DNA of 64,000 nt, taken from contig JAFSEX010000032.1 of the NCBI GenBank assembly GCA_017435465.1, positions 1-64,000 of the forward strand, read 5' to 3'. This stretch comes from Bacilli bacterium (GTDB lineage Bacteria > Bacillota_I > Bacilli_A > RF39 > UBA660). Of the stretch, positions 27,460 to 36,841 are shown one piece after another (within the stretch, counting starts at the first letter, position 1; the number at the start of each line of letters is the position of its first letter). The translations under genes were made by a program, and so were the position numbers. Below the pieces are notes generated by a model. It ran no database searches. It was not told the origin of the DNA and saw nothing but the letters and a program-made list of their open reading frames with translations.

Positions 27460-29028
27460 TTGAAAGGATCAAAAGGTGGATTTTGGAATCTTTTATTAGA
27501 AAGATTTAGAATGAGACGTATCAAAAAAAAGAAAATAAAAAATGAAGAACAAAAGTTAAATGACTTAAAAACTATTAAAGAAATAAATAATAAACAAAAG
27601 AAAGAAAAAGAAATTATAGTTAATTATTACATAAAAGAAAAGAATAAAAAATATAAATTAGAAAAAACATCTAATAAAGTAAAAATTAAAAATCCTGAAA
27701 AGATTATTGTAGTTAAACCACAAAAGAAAAAAGTGGGAATTAATTTAAATGAAATTGAAAAGAAAAATATCATCAAAGAAAATAAAGAAACTGAAATAAA
27801 ACAAAAAGAAATAAAAAAAGAAGAAAAACATATTAGAATTGAATCTAAAAATAATCAAAAAGAAATAAAACAAGAAAATAAAACAAGAAAAACTGAAACT
27901 AACCACCCTAATTGCAAAAAAGAAATATCACAACCAATAGAAAAACAAAAAGAGGTAGAAAACAATAGTCAAATAAGTAAAGTTAAAGCATCAAATCAAG
28001 ATTTAGAAAATACTTTGATTAAAGAACTTAAAAAGATAACGGGTAAAGATAGAGATGAATTACAAAACCTAGGTTTTAAACTTGACGAATTAAATAGTAA
28101 ATTAGATAATGCCAAAACAATAGAAGAAATAAATAAAATTGAAAAAGAAATTCAAGAAATTATAAAACAAATAAATGAAATAATAAATAATTATAATGCA
28201 ATAAGCAATGGTAATTATAAGAAATTAAATAATGAAAAGATTAATAATGTATTATCTAAAGTTTCTAACACTAATATGATAATTGACATTAAAAATAAAC
28301 TTAAAAATGAATTAGATTATTATAGTAAAATAGTTGATACTAAAAAAAATATATTTAATATCCAAAATAAAAAAGGAAGTAAGAAACAAAATATTAATAA
28401 TAAAATTCAATTATTTTCATATGAAAATAGTGAATTATCAAATATTTCAAATATAAATAAACAACTTAATGTAAAATTAAAAGAACAACAAGATATATAT
28501 AAAGAATTTAATGATTTAATCACAAATATTAAAGCTGATAAAATAGTAAGTACAAAATATAGTTTTGTTGATAGAATGCTTAATGGTGCGACTAGTATTA
28601 TGACAGGTGCCTTTTCACTTAAATTAATGAAACAAAAAAATATTCCTTTCTTTGCACTAGGATTGTTTATACTTGGTAATTCCATTAGAAATATGCGTAA
28701 AGTAGTTAAGAAGGATGAAACTATAAAATATATTCCTAGTGATGATTATGCAAAAGAAATTGAAAGTAATATGAGTAATTTTTATTTAATTGATTATATG
28801 TTAAATGATACATTATATCAAGTATCAAGATTAAAATATGAATATATGGATGAATTTAAAAATTATCATGGGTTAGATAGTTATGAGAAAAACTTAGATA
28901 AAATTATTAATATTGAAAAACAAATAATTAATAAACAAAAGCAAGTTAATACTATGAAAAATAAAATGTATGATACTTTAGATAAAAATAATCAAAAAAT
29001 TAAAATTATAAAGGATATGAATAAATAA
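27460..29028 (+). CDS. Lys/Glu-rich coiled-coil protein with a late membrane-like segment, unknown
   Basis: About 522 residues. Residues 1-190 are extremely basic and low in complexity (K, E, N, I), 200-370 are predicted coiled coil, and a moderately hydrophobic stretch with GATSIMTGAFSLKLM...FFALGLFILGNSI lies around residue 385, followed by more helices. No family recognised. The start was set to TTG 27460, after AAGGTG with five-base spacing and 25 bases behind the -10. Likely a structural or membrane-bound scaffold, but nothing in the sequence proves it. It heads a run with the CYTH-like gene. Confidence 0.65.
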   Translation: MKGSKGGFWNLLLERFRMRRIKKKKIKNEEQKLNDLKTIKEINNKQKKEKEIIVNYYIKEKNKKYKLEKTSNKVKIKNPEKIIVVKPQKKKVGINLNEIEKKNIIKENKETEIKQKEIKKEEKHIRIESKNNQKEIKQENKTRKTETNHPNCKKEISQPIEKQKEVENNSQISKVKASNQDLENTLIKELKKITGKDRDELQNLGFKLDELNSKLDNAKTIEEINKIEKEIQEIIKQINEIINNYNAISNGNYKKLNNEKINNVLSKVSNTNMIIDIKNKLKNELDYYSKIVDTKKNIFNIQNKKGSKKQNINNKIQLFSYENSELSNISNINKQLNVKLKEQQDIYKEFNDLITNIKADKIVSTKYSFVDRMLNGATSIMTGAFSLKLMKQKNIPFFALGLFILGNSIRNMRKVVKKDETIKYIPSDDYAKEIESNMSNFYLIDYMLNDTLYQVSRLKYEYMDEFKNYHGLDSYEKNLDKIINIEKQIINKQKQVNTMKNKMYDTLDKNNQKIKIIKDMNK

Positions 29029-29040
29029 AGTGGAGGATAT

Positions 29041-29631
29041 ATGGAATTTGAAAAAGAAATAACTGTTGAAATAGATACAAGTTTAGATAAACTAAAAGAT
29101 ATATTACATAAAAATAAATTTCAAATTAAAGAAGTATATGATTTAATTGATATTTATATGGTTAAAAAAGATATTGATATTAAAGATAATTATTTGGATA
29201 TACTTAAAAATTGTGTGTTACTTAGACATATAATAGAAGAAAATAAAGAAACAAAACAGATTACTTATAAATACAAAGAGTATAATGACATTGGTGAAAT
29301 TTTAAATCAAGGAAAAGTAAATTGCAGGGTTGAATCTATTGATGCTGCATATGAATTGCTAAAACAACTTGGTTATAATAAATTAATTGAAATAAAAGAT
29401 CATATTAGTGTGTATGCTAGTGATACATGTGAATTGTGTGTTCAAGAAGTAAACAATAAACATATCTATATTGAAATAGAGGATAAATGTCATTATATAA
29501 ATAAAAATTATAAAACAATTGATGAAATGAAAAATGAATTTGAAAAATATAATATTCCAATTAAAAATAATGATTATTTTGTTAAAAAAGCAGAAATTGA
29601 ATTAAAAGAAATGTTTAATCAAGAGATATAA
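29041..29631 (+). CDS. CYTH-domain-like protein
   Basis: 196 residues. It begins EFEKEITVEID, resembling the ExExK opening of CYTH enzymes (adenylate cyclase IV / triphosphatase group), then alternates strands with basic and acidic residues (LRHIIEENKETKQITYKYKEY, ELCVQEVNNKHIYIEIEDK) in the way expected of the tunnel fold. The match is by pattern only and catalytic residues are not fully traceable. GGAGG-type RBS 7 bases upstream; probably co-transcribed with the preceding coiled-coil gene. Confidence 0.5.
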   Translation: MEFEKEITVEIDTSLDKLKDILHKNKFQIKEVYDLIDIYMVKKDIDIKDNYLDILKNCVLLRHIIEENKETKQITYKYKEYNDIGEILNQGKVNCRVESIDAAYELLKQLGYNKLIEIKDHISVYASDTCELCVQEVNNKHIYIEIEDKCHYINKNYKTIDEMKNEFEKYNIPIKNNDYFVKKAEIELKEMFNQEI

Positions 29632-29695
29632 GTAAATAAATATTTATTTATATCCTTTTTTATAGTATAATTAATGCAGAATGGAGAGATGTTTC

Positions 29696-31372
29696 ATGAG
29701 TACAGAAATGATTAAGAATGAATTATTATCAACTGTAAGCGGGACAATTGAATTTTTAAAAAAGGATTTAGAATCATTTAACAAACAAAGTCAAAATGTA
29801 ATAAGTGATTATGAAAATGAATTAGTAGGAGGAACAAGAGAAGTTTCTAAATTACCTACAGGATATGATATTGATAATATAATTAATATAATTATAAGTC
29901 AATATATAATTCCTAGTGATATGAATGTTATGGATATTACTGAAGTACATATATCAAATAATATTGATTCATTAACTAATATTAATAGTGGTAATTTAAC
30001 AGCATCACAAAAACAAGAATTAGATAAAATGAAAAGTACGTTAATTAAGTTGATTTTGGATATGCTTTTAGAATATCAATATATGGCAATGTCAAACAAT
30101 AATTTTAATATTAATGAAATGATAAATCAAAATAGTCAAAATCCAGAAGAAATTATAAATACAACTAAAATGATGTTACTTAAATCTAATCCTGAATTAA
30201 TAGGAAATCTTGCTAAAACCGGAACAATGGAGTTATTAGCTCGTCAAATTGGTGAACAATTAAATATTGATATAGTTCCACAATTTGAACAAGAATATCA
30301 ATATATGAGATTAACTAAAATATTATTAAATAATAGACAAGAATTATTAATTAAGGGTGATGTGCAAGAATTAACCAGTATTCTTGGTGAAACATACAAA
30401 GAAAATTATTTGCTTAATGAAGCTAATTTAAGTATGCAAAAAATAAAAACAATGAATCCAGAACAATTATCTAAATTAAATTTAACTTATGAACAACAAT
30501 TATTATTATCACAAAATATGGGAATTGAAATTCCGAATATTGAAAAAGTTAAAGAAGAAAAACAAGTTGCAGAAGTTAAAAAAGTAGAAGAAGAACTTAA
30601 TTTAAATGATGTTCAATATATAGAAAAAGATGGTGTACAGTATGCTACATTTGAAGATAAAGATGGTAATATGACTTTTGCTGAAATAGTAGGTAATTTA
30701 ACTCCACAAGAAAGAATAGAAAGAATTAAAAATGGAATTAGTGATTTACCAAAAAGTGGTGTTTTAACTGCTGATGATATATCTAAAGAAATAAAATCCG
30801 ATATGATTACTAATGATGAATTCAAAAGTATTGATGAAGTTCTTCCTAGTGATATGAATGAAGAACTAGCTCATGGTATAGATATTTTAAAACAAAATAA
30901 CATTAATACCGGCATGAAAGTGGATACTAAAACAGGAATAATAATTGATAATAATAAAAATATGTATGATACTGAAATAAGCGATAACGGAAAAGTAGAA
31001 ATTAATCAATTAACCACTAACACTGGTTCAAATAATAATATAGTTACAAATAATGTTGAAACTGGAAAAAAAGAGATGTATACTGAAGAAAAAATTATCA
31101 ATTTATTAAAAGAATATGGTGTTATAAGTGGTCCAGATGAATATTATTCATTTAGTCCAGAATATAGAGAAAAAATGAGAATTGAATATAATATAACTCG
31201 TGATGGTGATCCTGGATATAATAATGAACAAACATTAGAGAACACATCTGGATTACAACATGTATTAAAAAAAGACAAACCCACTGGTTATGTTAGTGCA
31301 TTAATTGTTACATTTATGACAGGTGCATTAGGTGGTATGATTGCAATGATTTTAATGAATTTAGCAAAGTAG
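29696..31372 (+). CDS. Tail-anchored-type protein with one C-terminal membrane helix, unknown
   Basis: 558 residues, acidic, rich in N, E, I and mostly helical in the first 290 residues, with a Glu/Lys/Val linker near 290-315. The last 25 residues are one hydrophobic helix (YVSALIVTFMTGALGGMIAMILMNLAK), so it is probably membrane anchored with the bulk in the cytoplasm. No family recognised. ATG 29696 was preferred over 29681 because GGAGAG lies between them, seven bases before the chosen start. A -10 TATAAT (29666-29671) suggests its own promoter. Confidence 0.65.
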   Translation: MSTEMIKNELLSTVSGTIEFLKKDLESFNKQSQNVISDYENELVGGTREVSKLPTGYDIDNIINIIISQYIIPSDMNVMDITEVHISNNIDSLTNINSGNLTASQKQELDKMKSTLIKLILDMLLEYQYMAMSNNNFNINEMINQNSQNPEEIINTTKMMLLKSNPELIGNLAKTGTMELLARQIGEQLNIDIVPQFEQEYQYMRLTKILLNNRQELLIKGDVQELTSILGETYKENYLLNEANLSMQKIKTMNPEQLSKLNLTYEQQLLLSQNMGIEIPNIEKVKEEKQVAEVKKVEEELNLNDVQYIEKDGVQYATFEDKDGNMTFAEIVGNLTPQERIERIKNGISDLPKSGVLTADDISKEIKSDMITNDEFKSIDEVLPSDMNEELAHGIDILKQNNINTGMKVDTKTGIIIDNNKNMYDTEISDNGKVEINQLTTNTGSNNNIVTNNVETGKKEMYTEEKIINLLKEYGVISGPDEYYSFSPEYREKMRIEYNITRDGDPGYNNEQTLENTSGLQHVLKKDKPTGYVSALIVTFMTGALGGMIAMILMNLAK

Positions 31373-31379
31373 GTGAGTT

Positions 31380-32132
31380 ATGAAGGCGTTAATTACAGGG
31401 GCAAGTAGTGGAATAGGCTTAGATTTTGCTAAATACTTATCTACTTTGGGATATGACCTAATATTAGTTGCTAGAAGAAAAGATAGATTAGAAAATATAA
31501 AAAAAGAATTAAAAACCAATGTAAAAATAATATCTACTGATTTAAGTAATGAAAAAAATTGTATTGAATTATACAAACAACTTTCCAAAGAAAAAATTGA
31601 TATTCTAGTTAATAATGCTGGATTTGGAGATTTTGGAGAGTTTCGCAAGTCAGATTTAGAAAAAGAATTAAATATGATTAATGTTAATATTAAAGCGGTT
31701 CATATTTTAACTAAATTATTCTTAAGTGATATGATTAAAAAAAATTCAGGATATATACTTAATGTAGCTTCTGCTGCATCATTCTCACCAGGTCCTTTAA
31801 TGGCAACATATTATTCAACTAAAAGTTATGTTTTAAGGTTGACTCAAAGTATAAATGCAGAGTTGCATCATAACAAATCAAATGTTAAAATAAGTGTGTT
31901 ATGTCCTGGACCAGTCGAAACAGAATTTAATGATATTGCAAATGTAAACTTTTCAATTAAACCTTTAAAAAGTGATTATGTTGCTAAATATGCAATTGAT
32001 AAAATGTTTAGTGGAAAACTAATAATTGTTCCAGGAATACTTATGAAATTTATGAGATTATTTAGTAAAATTTTACCAGATAAATTTTTGGCAAAAATAG
32101 TGTATAATAATCAGACAAGAAAGAAAAAATAA
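31380..32132 (+). CDS. Short-chain dehydrogenase/reductase
   Basis: 250 residues, classical SDR. NAD(P) loop TGASSGIG (6-13), VNNAGFG near 75, catalytic serine in NVASAASFSP and YYSTKSY with the Y-x3-K pair near 155. Arginine pair in VARRKDR after the second strand favours NADPH. Substrate unknown. Starts seven bases after the preceding gene. Confidence 0.88.
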   Translation: MKALITGASSGIGLDFAKYLSTLGYDLILVARRKDRLENIKKELKTNVKIISTDLSNEKNCIELYKQLSKEKIDILVNNAGFGDFGEFRKSDLEKELNMINVNIKAVHILTKLFLSDMIKKNSGYILNVASAASFSPGPLMATYYSTKSYVLRLTQSINAELHHNKSNVKISVLCPGPVETEFNDIANVNFSIKPLKSDYVAKYAIDKMFSGKLIIVPGILMKFMRLFSKILPDKFLAKIVYNNQTRKKK

Positions 32133-32150
32133 AGTTTTGGTGGTGATATA

Positions 32151-32960
32151 ATGTCAACAATCCTTAGTATTAAAGATTTATCCTTTGGATATGATAAAAC
32201 ATATCTTTATAAAGACTTCAATTTAGAAATTGAAAAGGGTGATTGGGTATCTATTTTAGGCGCTAATGGTGCAGGTAAATCAACACTGGTTAAATTACTA
32301 ATCGGTATTTTAAAAAGTGAAAATAAAATAGAAATTGATCATATTTCATTAAATAAAAATAGTTTAAATGAAATAAGAAAAAATATTGCAGTAGTATTTG
32401 ATAATCCAGAAATTCAATTTGTTGCAGAAACAGTTAAAGATGAAATAGCATTTACTCTAGAAAATCTACAGTATCCAAAAGAACAAATACATGAAATGGT
32501 TATGGAAGTTTCTGAAAGACTTAAAATCAAAGAACTTTTAGATGTTGAGCCACACAGACTTAGTGGTGGACAAATGCAAAAAGTTGCGCTTGCTTCTGCA
32601 CTAGTTTTAAAACCTAAGATATTAATTTTAGATGAAGCGTTATCTATGATTGATCCATATGATAAAGATGAAATAATGAAGATGCTTAAAAAATATCATA
32701 AAGATAGCGAAACTACTATTTTAAATTTCACAAGTGATATTGAAGAAGCAATATATTCAGATAGAATTGTTGGATTATATAAAGGTCAAATTGGTATTGA
32801 TGGTCCTGTTAAAGCTGTATTAAATGAGGAAAGAGCAATGAAAAAATTAGGCCTTGAAGTTCCATTTATTGTAGATTTAGCTCAAAGATTAAAACTATAT
32901 GGTTTATTGGATGATATAGAATTAGACATGGATAAGATGGTGAATGAATTATGGAAATAA
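32151..32960 (+). CDS. ecfA1: ECF transporter ATPase EcfA1
   Basis: 269 residues, ABC ATPase of the shared energy-coupling module for vitamin uptake. Walker A GANGAGKST, Q-loop region FDNPEIQF, signature LSGGQMQK, Walker B ILILDEAL. The switch histidine region reads NFTSDIEEA, without the usual T-H-D histidine. Overlaps ecfA2. Confidence 0.93.
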   Translation: MSTILSIKDLSFGYDKTYLYKDFNLEIEKGDWVSILGANGAGKSTLVKLLIGILKSENKIEIDHISLNKNSLNEIRKNIAVVFDNPEIQFVAETVKDEIAFTLENLQYPKEQIHEMVMEVSERLKIKELLDVEPHRLSGGQMQKVALASALVLKPKILILDEALSMIDPYDKDEIMKMLKKYHKDSETTILNFTSDIEEAIYSDRIVGLYKGQIGIDGPVKAVLNEERAMKKLGLEVPFIVDLAQRLKLYGLLDDIELDMDKMVNELWK

Positions 32961-33799
32961 AATTTGATAAAGTTAGTTTTTCATATTTAGCGGGTACTCC
33001 ACTTCAAGTAGATGCCCTAAAAGAAGTATCAACAACTATTGAGTCTAATAAAATAAACGCTTTGGTTGGACCAAGTGGTAGTGGAAAATCCACAATGATA
33101 GAATTAATAAATGGACTTATTTTGCCCACAAAAGGAATTGTCCATGTTGGTAATCATAGACTTAGAAATAATATTAGAATTGTTAATTCAAATCAACTTC
33201 GTTTTGAAATTGGTGTAGTATTTCAAAACCCTGAAGAACAGTTTTTTTGTAATACTGTTAAAAAAGAAATTGAATTTGGTATGAAATATTTTGGATATAA
33301 AGTAGATAAAATAGAAGAAAGAATAGAAAGTGCTTTAAAAATGGTTGGACTTGATAACAGTTTTTTAAATAGGAATCCATTTAAACTTAGTGGTGGTGAA
33401 AAACGTAGGGTTGCCATTGCATCAGTTCTTGCGTTTAATCCGGAAGTTATAATATTAGATGAACCTACAAATGGGTTGGACATAACTAGTAAAGAAATGC
33501 TTATAAAATTAATTAAATTATTAAAAACAAAATATAAAAAAACGATAATAGTTGTTAGTCATGATGTTGATACATTATATAAATTTGTAGACAATGTAAT
33601 AATTTTGTCTAATGGTAAAATACTTGCAGAAGGTAATAAATTTGATGTATTTAGTGATGTAAAGTATTTAACAGATAATGGCGTAAAGGTTCCAAGAATT
33701 GTAGAGTTTATACACAAAGTAAAAGAAAAAACAGGCAAAAACTTGGGGAAAATTGATGATGTTAATGATTTAATAAAGGAGATTTATCAAAATGTATAA
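32951..33799 (+). CDS. ecfA2: ECF transporter ATPase EcfA2
   Basis: 282 residues. Walker A GPSGSGKST, Q-loop FQNPEEQFF, signature LSGGEKRRVAIA, Walker B VIILDEPTNGLD and switch H in VSHDVD. Pairs with EcfA1, whose switch histidine seems missing, so this subunit may carry most of the hydrolysis. Confidence 0.95.
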   Translation: MEIKFDKVSFSYLAGTPLQVDALKEVSTTIESNKINALVGPSGSGKSTMIELINGLILPTKGIVHVGNHRLRNNIRIVNSNQLRFEIGVVFQNPEEQFFCNTVKKEIEFGMKYFGYKVDKIEERIESALKMVGLDNSFLNRNPFKLSGGEKRRVAIASVLAFNPEVIILDEPTNGLDITSKEMLIKLIKLLKTKYKKTIIVVSHDVDTLYKFVDNVIILSNGKILAEGNKFDVFSDVKYLTDNGVKVPRIVEFIHKVKEKTGKNLGKIDDVNDLIKEIYQNV

Positions 33800-34592
33800 T
33801 AATGTATTATTAAGTAGATATTTCCCTGTTAAATCAAAAATGCATGATATGGATCCTTTTGCTAAGATGTTATCTACAATAATTTTTATTGTTACATTGT
33901 TAATAACTAATAATTTTACAGTAATGTTTATTTTAACAATTGTTACTTTAATTATGCTTTTAAGAAGTAATGTACCTTTTGGATTATATTCAAAAAGTGT
34001 TTCAGGATTATCTCCTTTAATGGCACTTATCATTATTATAACTTTATTAGTAGGTGTTAATTATTACATAATATTATTAGTTATTCTTAAAATTGTATTA
34101 ATAGTTATATATACATCAATACTTACTTTTACATCTACACCAACAGAGATTACATATGGTTTTCAAAAGGTACTTGCTCCACTAAAATTAATTGGAGTAC
34201 CAACAAGTAAACTTGCACTTAAAATGACTATGGCAATTAGATATATTCCAATAATGATGGAACAAGCACAAAGAATTATTAAAAGTCAAGCAAGTAGAGG
34301 TGTTGACTTTGCAAATTCAAAATTTGATGGTAAAGTATTTGCATTTTTCTCAATGATTGGTCCACTATTCAGATTATCAAATATGAGATCAAAAAATTTA
34401 AGGGAAGCAATGGAAATAAGAATGTATACAGTGTATAATAAAAGAACAAGTTATAGGACTAAATTCTGGGGATTTAAAGATACATTTATTGTATTCTTAC
34501 ACTTACTTATATTAGGAGTATTTATTACTAAGGAGGTTTTGGGACATGGTTCGTTACTTGATAACTTTTTCGTACGATGGATCTGGTTTTAA
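33792..34592 (+). CDS. ecfT: ECF transporter transmembrane subunit EcfT
   Basis: 266 residues. Begins LLSRYFPVKSKMHDMDPFAKM, has several membrane helices and the two coupling motifs with arginine (QAQRIIKSQASRGVDF and the later SKNLREAMEIRMY). It overlaps ecfA2 by eight bases and runs 47 bases into truA. Confidence 0.95.
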   Translation: MYNNVLLSRYFPVKSKMHDMDPFAKMLSTIIFIVTLLITNNFTVMFILTIVTLIMLLRSNVPFGLYSKSVSGLSPLMALIIIITLLVGVNYYIILLVILKIVLIVIYTSILTFTSTPTEITYGFQKVLAPLKLIGVPTSKLALKMTMAIRYIPIMMEQAQRIIKSQASRGVDFANSKFDGKVFAFFSMIGPLFRLSNMRSKNLREAMEIRMYTVYNKRTSYRTKFWGFKDTFIVFLHLLILGVFITKEVLGHGSLLDNFFVRWIWF

Positions 34593-35289
34593 TGGGTATC
34601 AAAGACAACCTAAATTAAGAACAGTTCAAGGTGAATTAGAAAAAGCTTTAAAAAAACTAAATGATGATAAAAAAGTAGAAGTTCATGCTTCTGGTAGAAC
34701 TGATAAAGGAGTTCATGCAATCAATCAAAAAGCGCATATTGATTTAGATATTACAATAAATGAGGATAAATTAAAAATGGCTCTAAATAGTTTGTTGCCA
34801 GAAGATATATATATTAAGAGTGCTGAAATAGTTAGTGATACTTTTCATGGTAGATATAATGTTAAGGCAAAAGAATATATGTATTTAATTAATACTGGGG
34901 AATATAATCCTTTGGAAAGAAATTATGTTTATCAATACAATAAATCTTTAGATATTGTAGAAATGGAAAGAGCATTAAAATATTTAGAAGGTGAGCACGA
35001 TTTTAGATCTTTTGTCTGTACACAAGATGAAAAAGAAAATTGTGTTAGAACAATAACTCAAACTAATTTAATTAGAGATTTGAAAGATCCTAATAAAATA
35101 ACTATATTATTTTTAGGTACTGGTTTTTTAAGATATATGATTAGAAACATGATTGGAACTTTAATTAAAATTGGTGAAGGAAAAATGAAAGCAGAAGATA
35201 TTATTCCATTAATTGATAAAAAAGATAGAGAAGCTGCTGCTCCAACTGCAGCTGCAGAGGGTTTATATTTAAGAAATGTTTTCTATTAA
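34546..35289 (+). CDS. truA: tRNA pseudouridine synthase A
   Basis: 247 residues. Modifies U38-U40 of the anticodon arm. Catalytic aspartate in HASGRTDKGVHA; FLGTGFLRYMIRNMIG near the end is typical. Starts inside the ecfT gene after AAGGAGG with about ten-base spacing. A 3' hairpin overlaps its stop. Confidence 0.96.
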   Translation: MVRYLITFSYDGSGFNGYQRQPKLRTVQGELEKALKKLNDDKKVEVHASGRTDKGVHAINQKAHIDLDITINEDKLKMALNSLLPEDIYIKSAEIVSDTFHGRYNVKAKEYMYLINTGEYNPLERNYVYQYNKSLDIVEMERALKYLEGEHDFRSFVCTQDEKENCVRTITQTNLIRDLKDPNKITILFLGTGFLRYMIRNMIGTLIKIGEGKMKAEDIIPLIDKKDREAAAPTAAAEGLYLRNVFY

Positions 35290-35301
35290 CATTTCTTTTC
35301 T
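35271..35301 (+). terminator. Probable terminator of the ecf-truA operon
   Basis: AAGAAATGTT / AACATTTCTT, seven-base loop, then TTC. Left arm overlaps the last truA codons. The T run is short. Confidence 0.5.
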
Positions 35302-35322
35302 ATAATAAGTGGCGTATTTTAT

Positions 35323-35931
35323 GTGTATTTAAAATTAGATAATAATAAGCAGATAAAAAAATTTTATAGACTTTTGTCATTATATAAATCTATAATATTT
35401 AAATTTGTTAAATTTAAAACTTCAAACAGTGATAAAAATATAAACCTAATCATAGAAGCTTTAAATATTAAAAATAGAAAAGAAAGAATAACTTTTGTAT
35501 ATGATGAAGCATGTAAGTTAATTGATAATCAAGTTAATGGTAAAAACATCTGTGGATTTGAAAATTGTAAATGTTATACTCAAAGAAATAATAGTTATAA
35601 ATATGGGTGTTTCAGAATGTGTAGATATAAAACTAATAGTGGTTGTTCAACAAAAAATCTTGCTTGTAAATTGTTTAATTGTTCCGAAGTAAAAAAAAGA
35701 TATAAGGTTATAGAATATAGTGATTTAAAAATTCTTAAATTATTAAGCATAAGACAAAGATTTATTGTAAAATCTGATTATTTTACTTTAAGAGAAAATG
35801 TTTTAAAGGATTTATATTCATATAGTTTTATATATTCATCTATTAAAATTATTCTTAGAACAATTATAGATTTTATTCATGTTAAGGCTATTGAAAAAAG
35901 AACAATTAATGGAGGTATTTATGAAAATTGA
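35323..35931 (+). CDS. Cysteine-rich protein, unknown
   Basis: 202 residues, basic. A central block (about 75-125) has ten or so cysteines: ICGFENCKCYTQ, YGCFRMCRYKTNSGCSTKNLACKLFNC, which suggests a metal cluster or zinc site. Similar 'GC-T...L-CKLF-C' blocks occur in Firmicute proteins of unknown role. It starts with GTG (the ATG two bases earlier is out of frame) with only a weak RBS. Its end overlaps the GNAT gene. Confidence 0.6.
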   Translation: MYLKLDNNKQIKKFYRLLSLYKSIIFKFVKFKTSNSDKNINLIIEALNIKNRKERITFVYDEACKLIDNQVNGKNICGFENCKCYTQRNNSYKYGCFRMCRYKTNSGCSTKNLACKLFNCSEVKKRYKVIEYSDLKILKLLSIRQRFIVKSDYFTLRENVLKDLYSYSFIYSSIKIILRTIIDFIHVKAIEKRTINGGIYEN

Positions 35932-36361
35932 ACTTAAAATTTTAGAAATAAAAGATTTAAATAGTTTAAAAGATTTATGTGAAATTTGTTTTGATATTAA
36001 GTCTGATGTAGAGATAATGAAAAAAGAGTATAAAAAAATATTAAATAATCCTAATACTAAACAAATAATTTTAAAATTAGAGAATAAGATTATTGGACAT
36101 ATTAAATATGATATAATTAACGACATTTTTGATATGGGAAAACCTTACATGTATTTATCTGATTTATGTATTCATCCTGATTATAGAGGTAATGGATATA
36201 GTAAATTGTTAATGGATTATTGTGAAAAAGAAGCAATTAATAATAATTGTAAAAATATATTTTTGAATTCAAGTGAATTTAGAGATATTGCACACAAATT
36301 ATATGAAGGACTTGGATATCATATTAGAGATAGTAGAATATATAGAAAAGGATTAATATAA
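35921..36361 (+). CDS. GNAT family acetyltransferase
   Basis: 146 residues. Acetyl-CoA motif A is LCIHPDYRGNGYSKLLMDYCEKEA near residue 80; the C-terminal HKLYEGLGYHIRDSRIYRK is also typical. Substrate unknown. The ATG at 35921 follows GGAGG at a good distance; the frame is open further upstream but those codons overlap the Cys-rich gene. Confidence 0.85.
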   Translation: MKIELKILEIKDLNSLKDLCEICFDIKSDVEIMKKEYKKILNNPNTKQIILKLENKIIGHIKYDIINDIFDMGKPYMYLSDLCIHPDYRGNGYSKLLMDYCEKEAINNNCKNIFLNSSEFRDIAHKLYEGLGYHIRDSRIYRKGLI

Positions 36362-36363
36362 TT

Positions 36364-36759
36364 ATGAAAAGAAAAATAGTATTAACTGGTATTATTAATT
36401 GTAAAGATGAATATTTAATTGTTAAAAGATCAAAAGATGATGATTTCTTACCTGGTGTTTGGGAATTTCCTGGAGGAAATATGAAAGATGACGAATTGAT
36501 ATATGATGCCTTAAAAAGAGAAATGATTGAAGAAATAGGTTTTATAATTAATAACACCAATATAAGACTTGTACACTATTATGATGAAATTAAAAAAAAG
36601 AAAGAAAAGTATCATTATATTGAATTAGATTTTCTTATTAAAGTTGAAAATAAAGATATTGGTATTAAATTAAGTGATGAACATGATGCTTTTTGTTGGA
36701 TTAATAAAGATTCTAATATAATTGATGAATATATAAAAGATAAATTAAATAGTATATAA
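36364..36759 (+). CDS. NUDIX hydrolase, MutT-like
   Basis: 131 residues. The NUDIX box is complete: GNMKDDELIYDALKREMIEE followed by IGF, giving G-x5-E-x7-RE-x2-EE-x-G. Preceded by WEFPGG, as in 8-oxo-dGTP and related nucleotide-cleaning enzymes. Begins three bases after the GNAT gene, so the two are co-expressed. Confidence 0.88.
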   Translation: MKRKIVLTGIINCKDEYLIVKRSKDDDFLPGVWEFPGGNMKDDELIYDALKREMIEEIGFIINNTNIRLVHYYDEIKKKKEKYHYIELDFLIKVENKDIGIKLSDEHDAFCWINKDSNIIDEYIKDKLNSI

Positions 36760-36770
36760 TTATTTTAAAA

Positions 36771-36799
36771 TTGACATAATATATAATTTATGTTAACAT
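36771..36799 (+). promoter_or_regulatory. Promoter of the 395-residue unknown gene
   Basis: TTGACA, 17 bases, TAACAT. Confidence 0.65.
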
Positions 36800-36841
36800 C
36801 ATAATCACTTGGTTGTTAATAAATTTTGAGTGGGGATTATT

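Noticed and set aside
29634-29652. A/T palindrome TAAATAAA-TA-TTTATTTA after the CYTH-like gene
   Set aside because: All A and T in a very AT-rich gap; too weak to call as a terminator or site.
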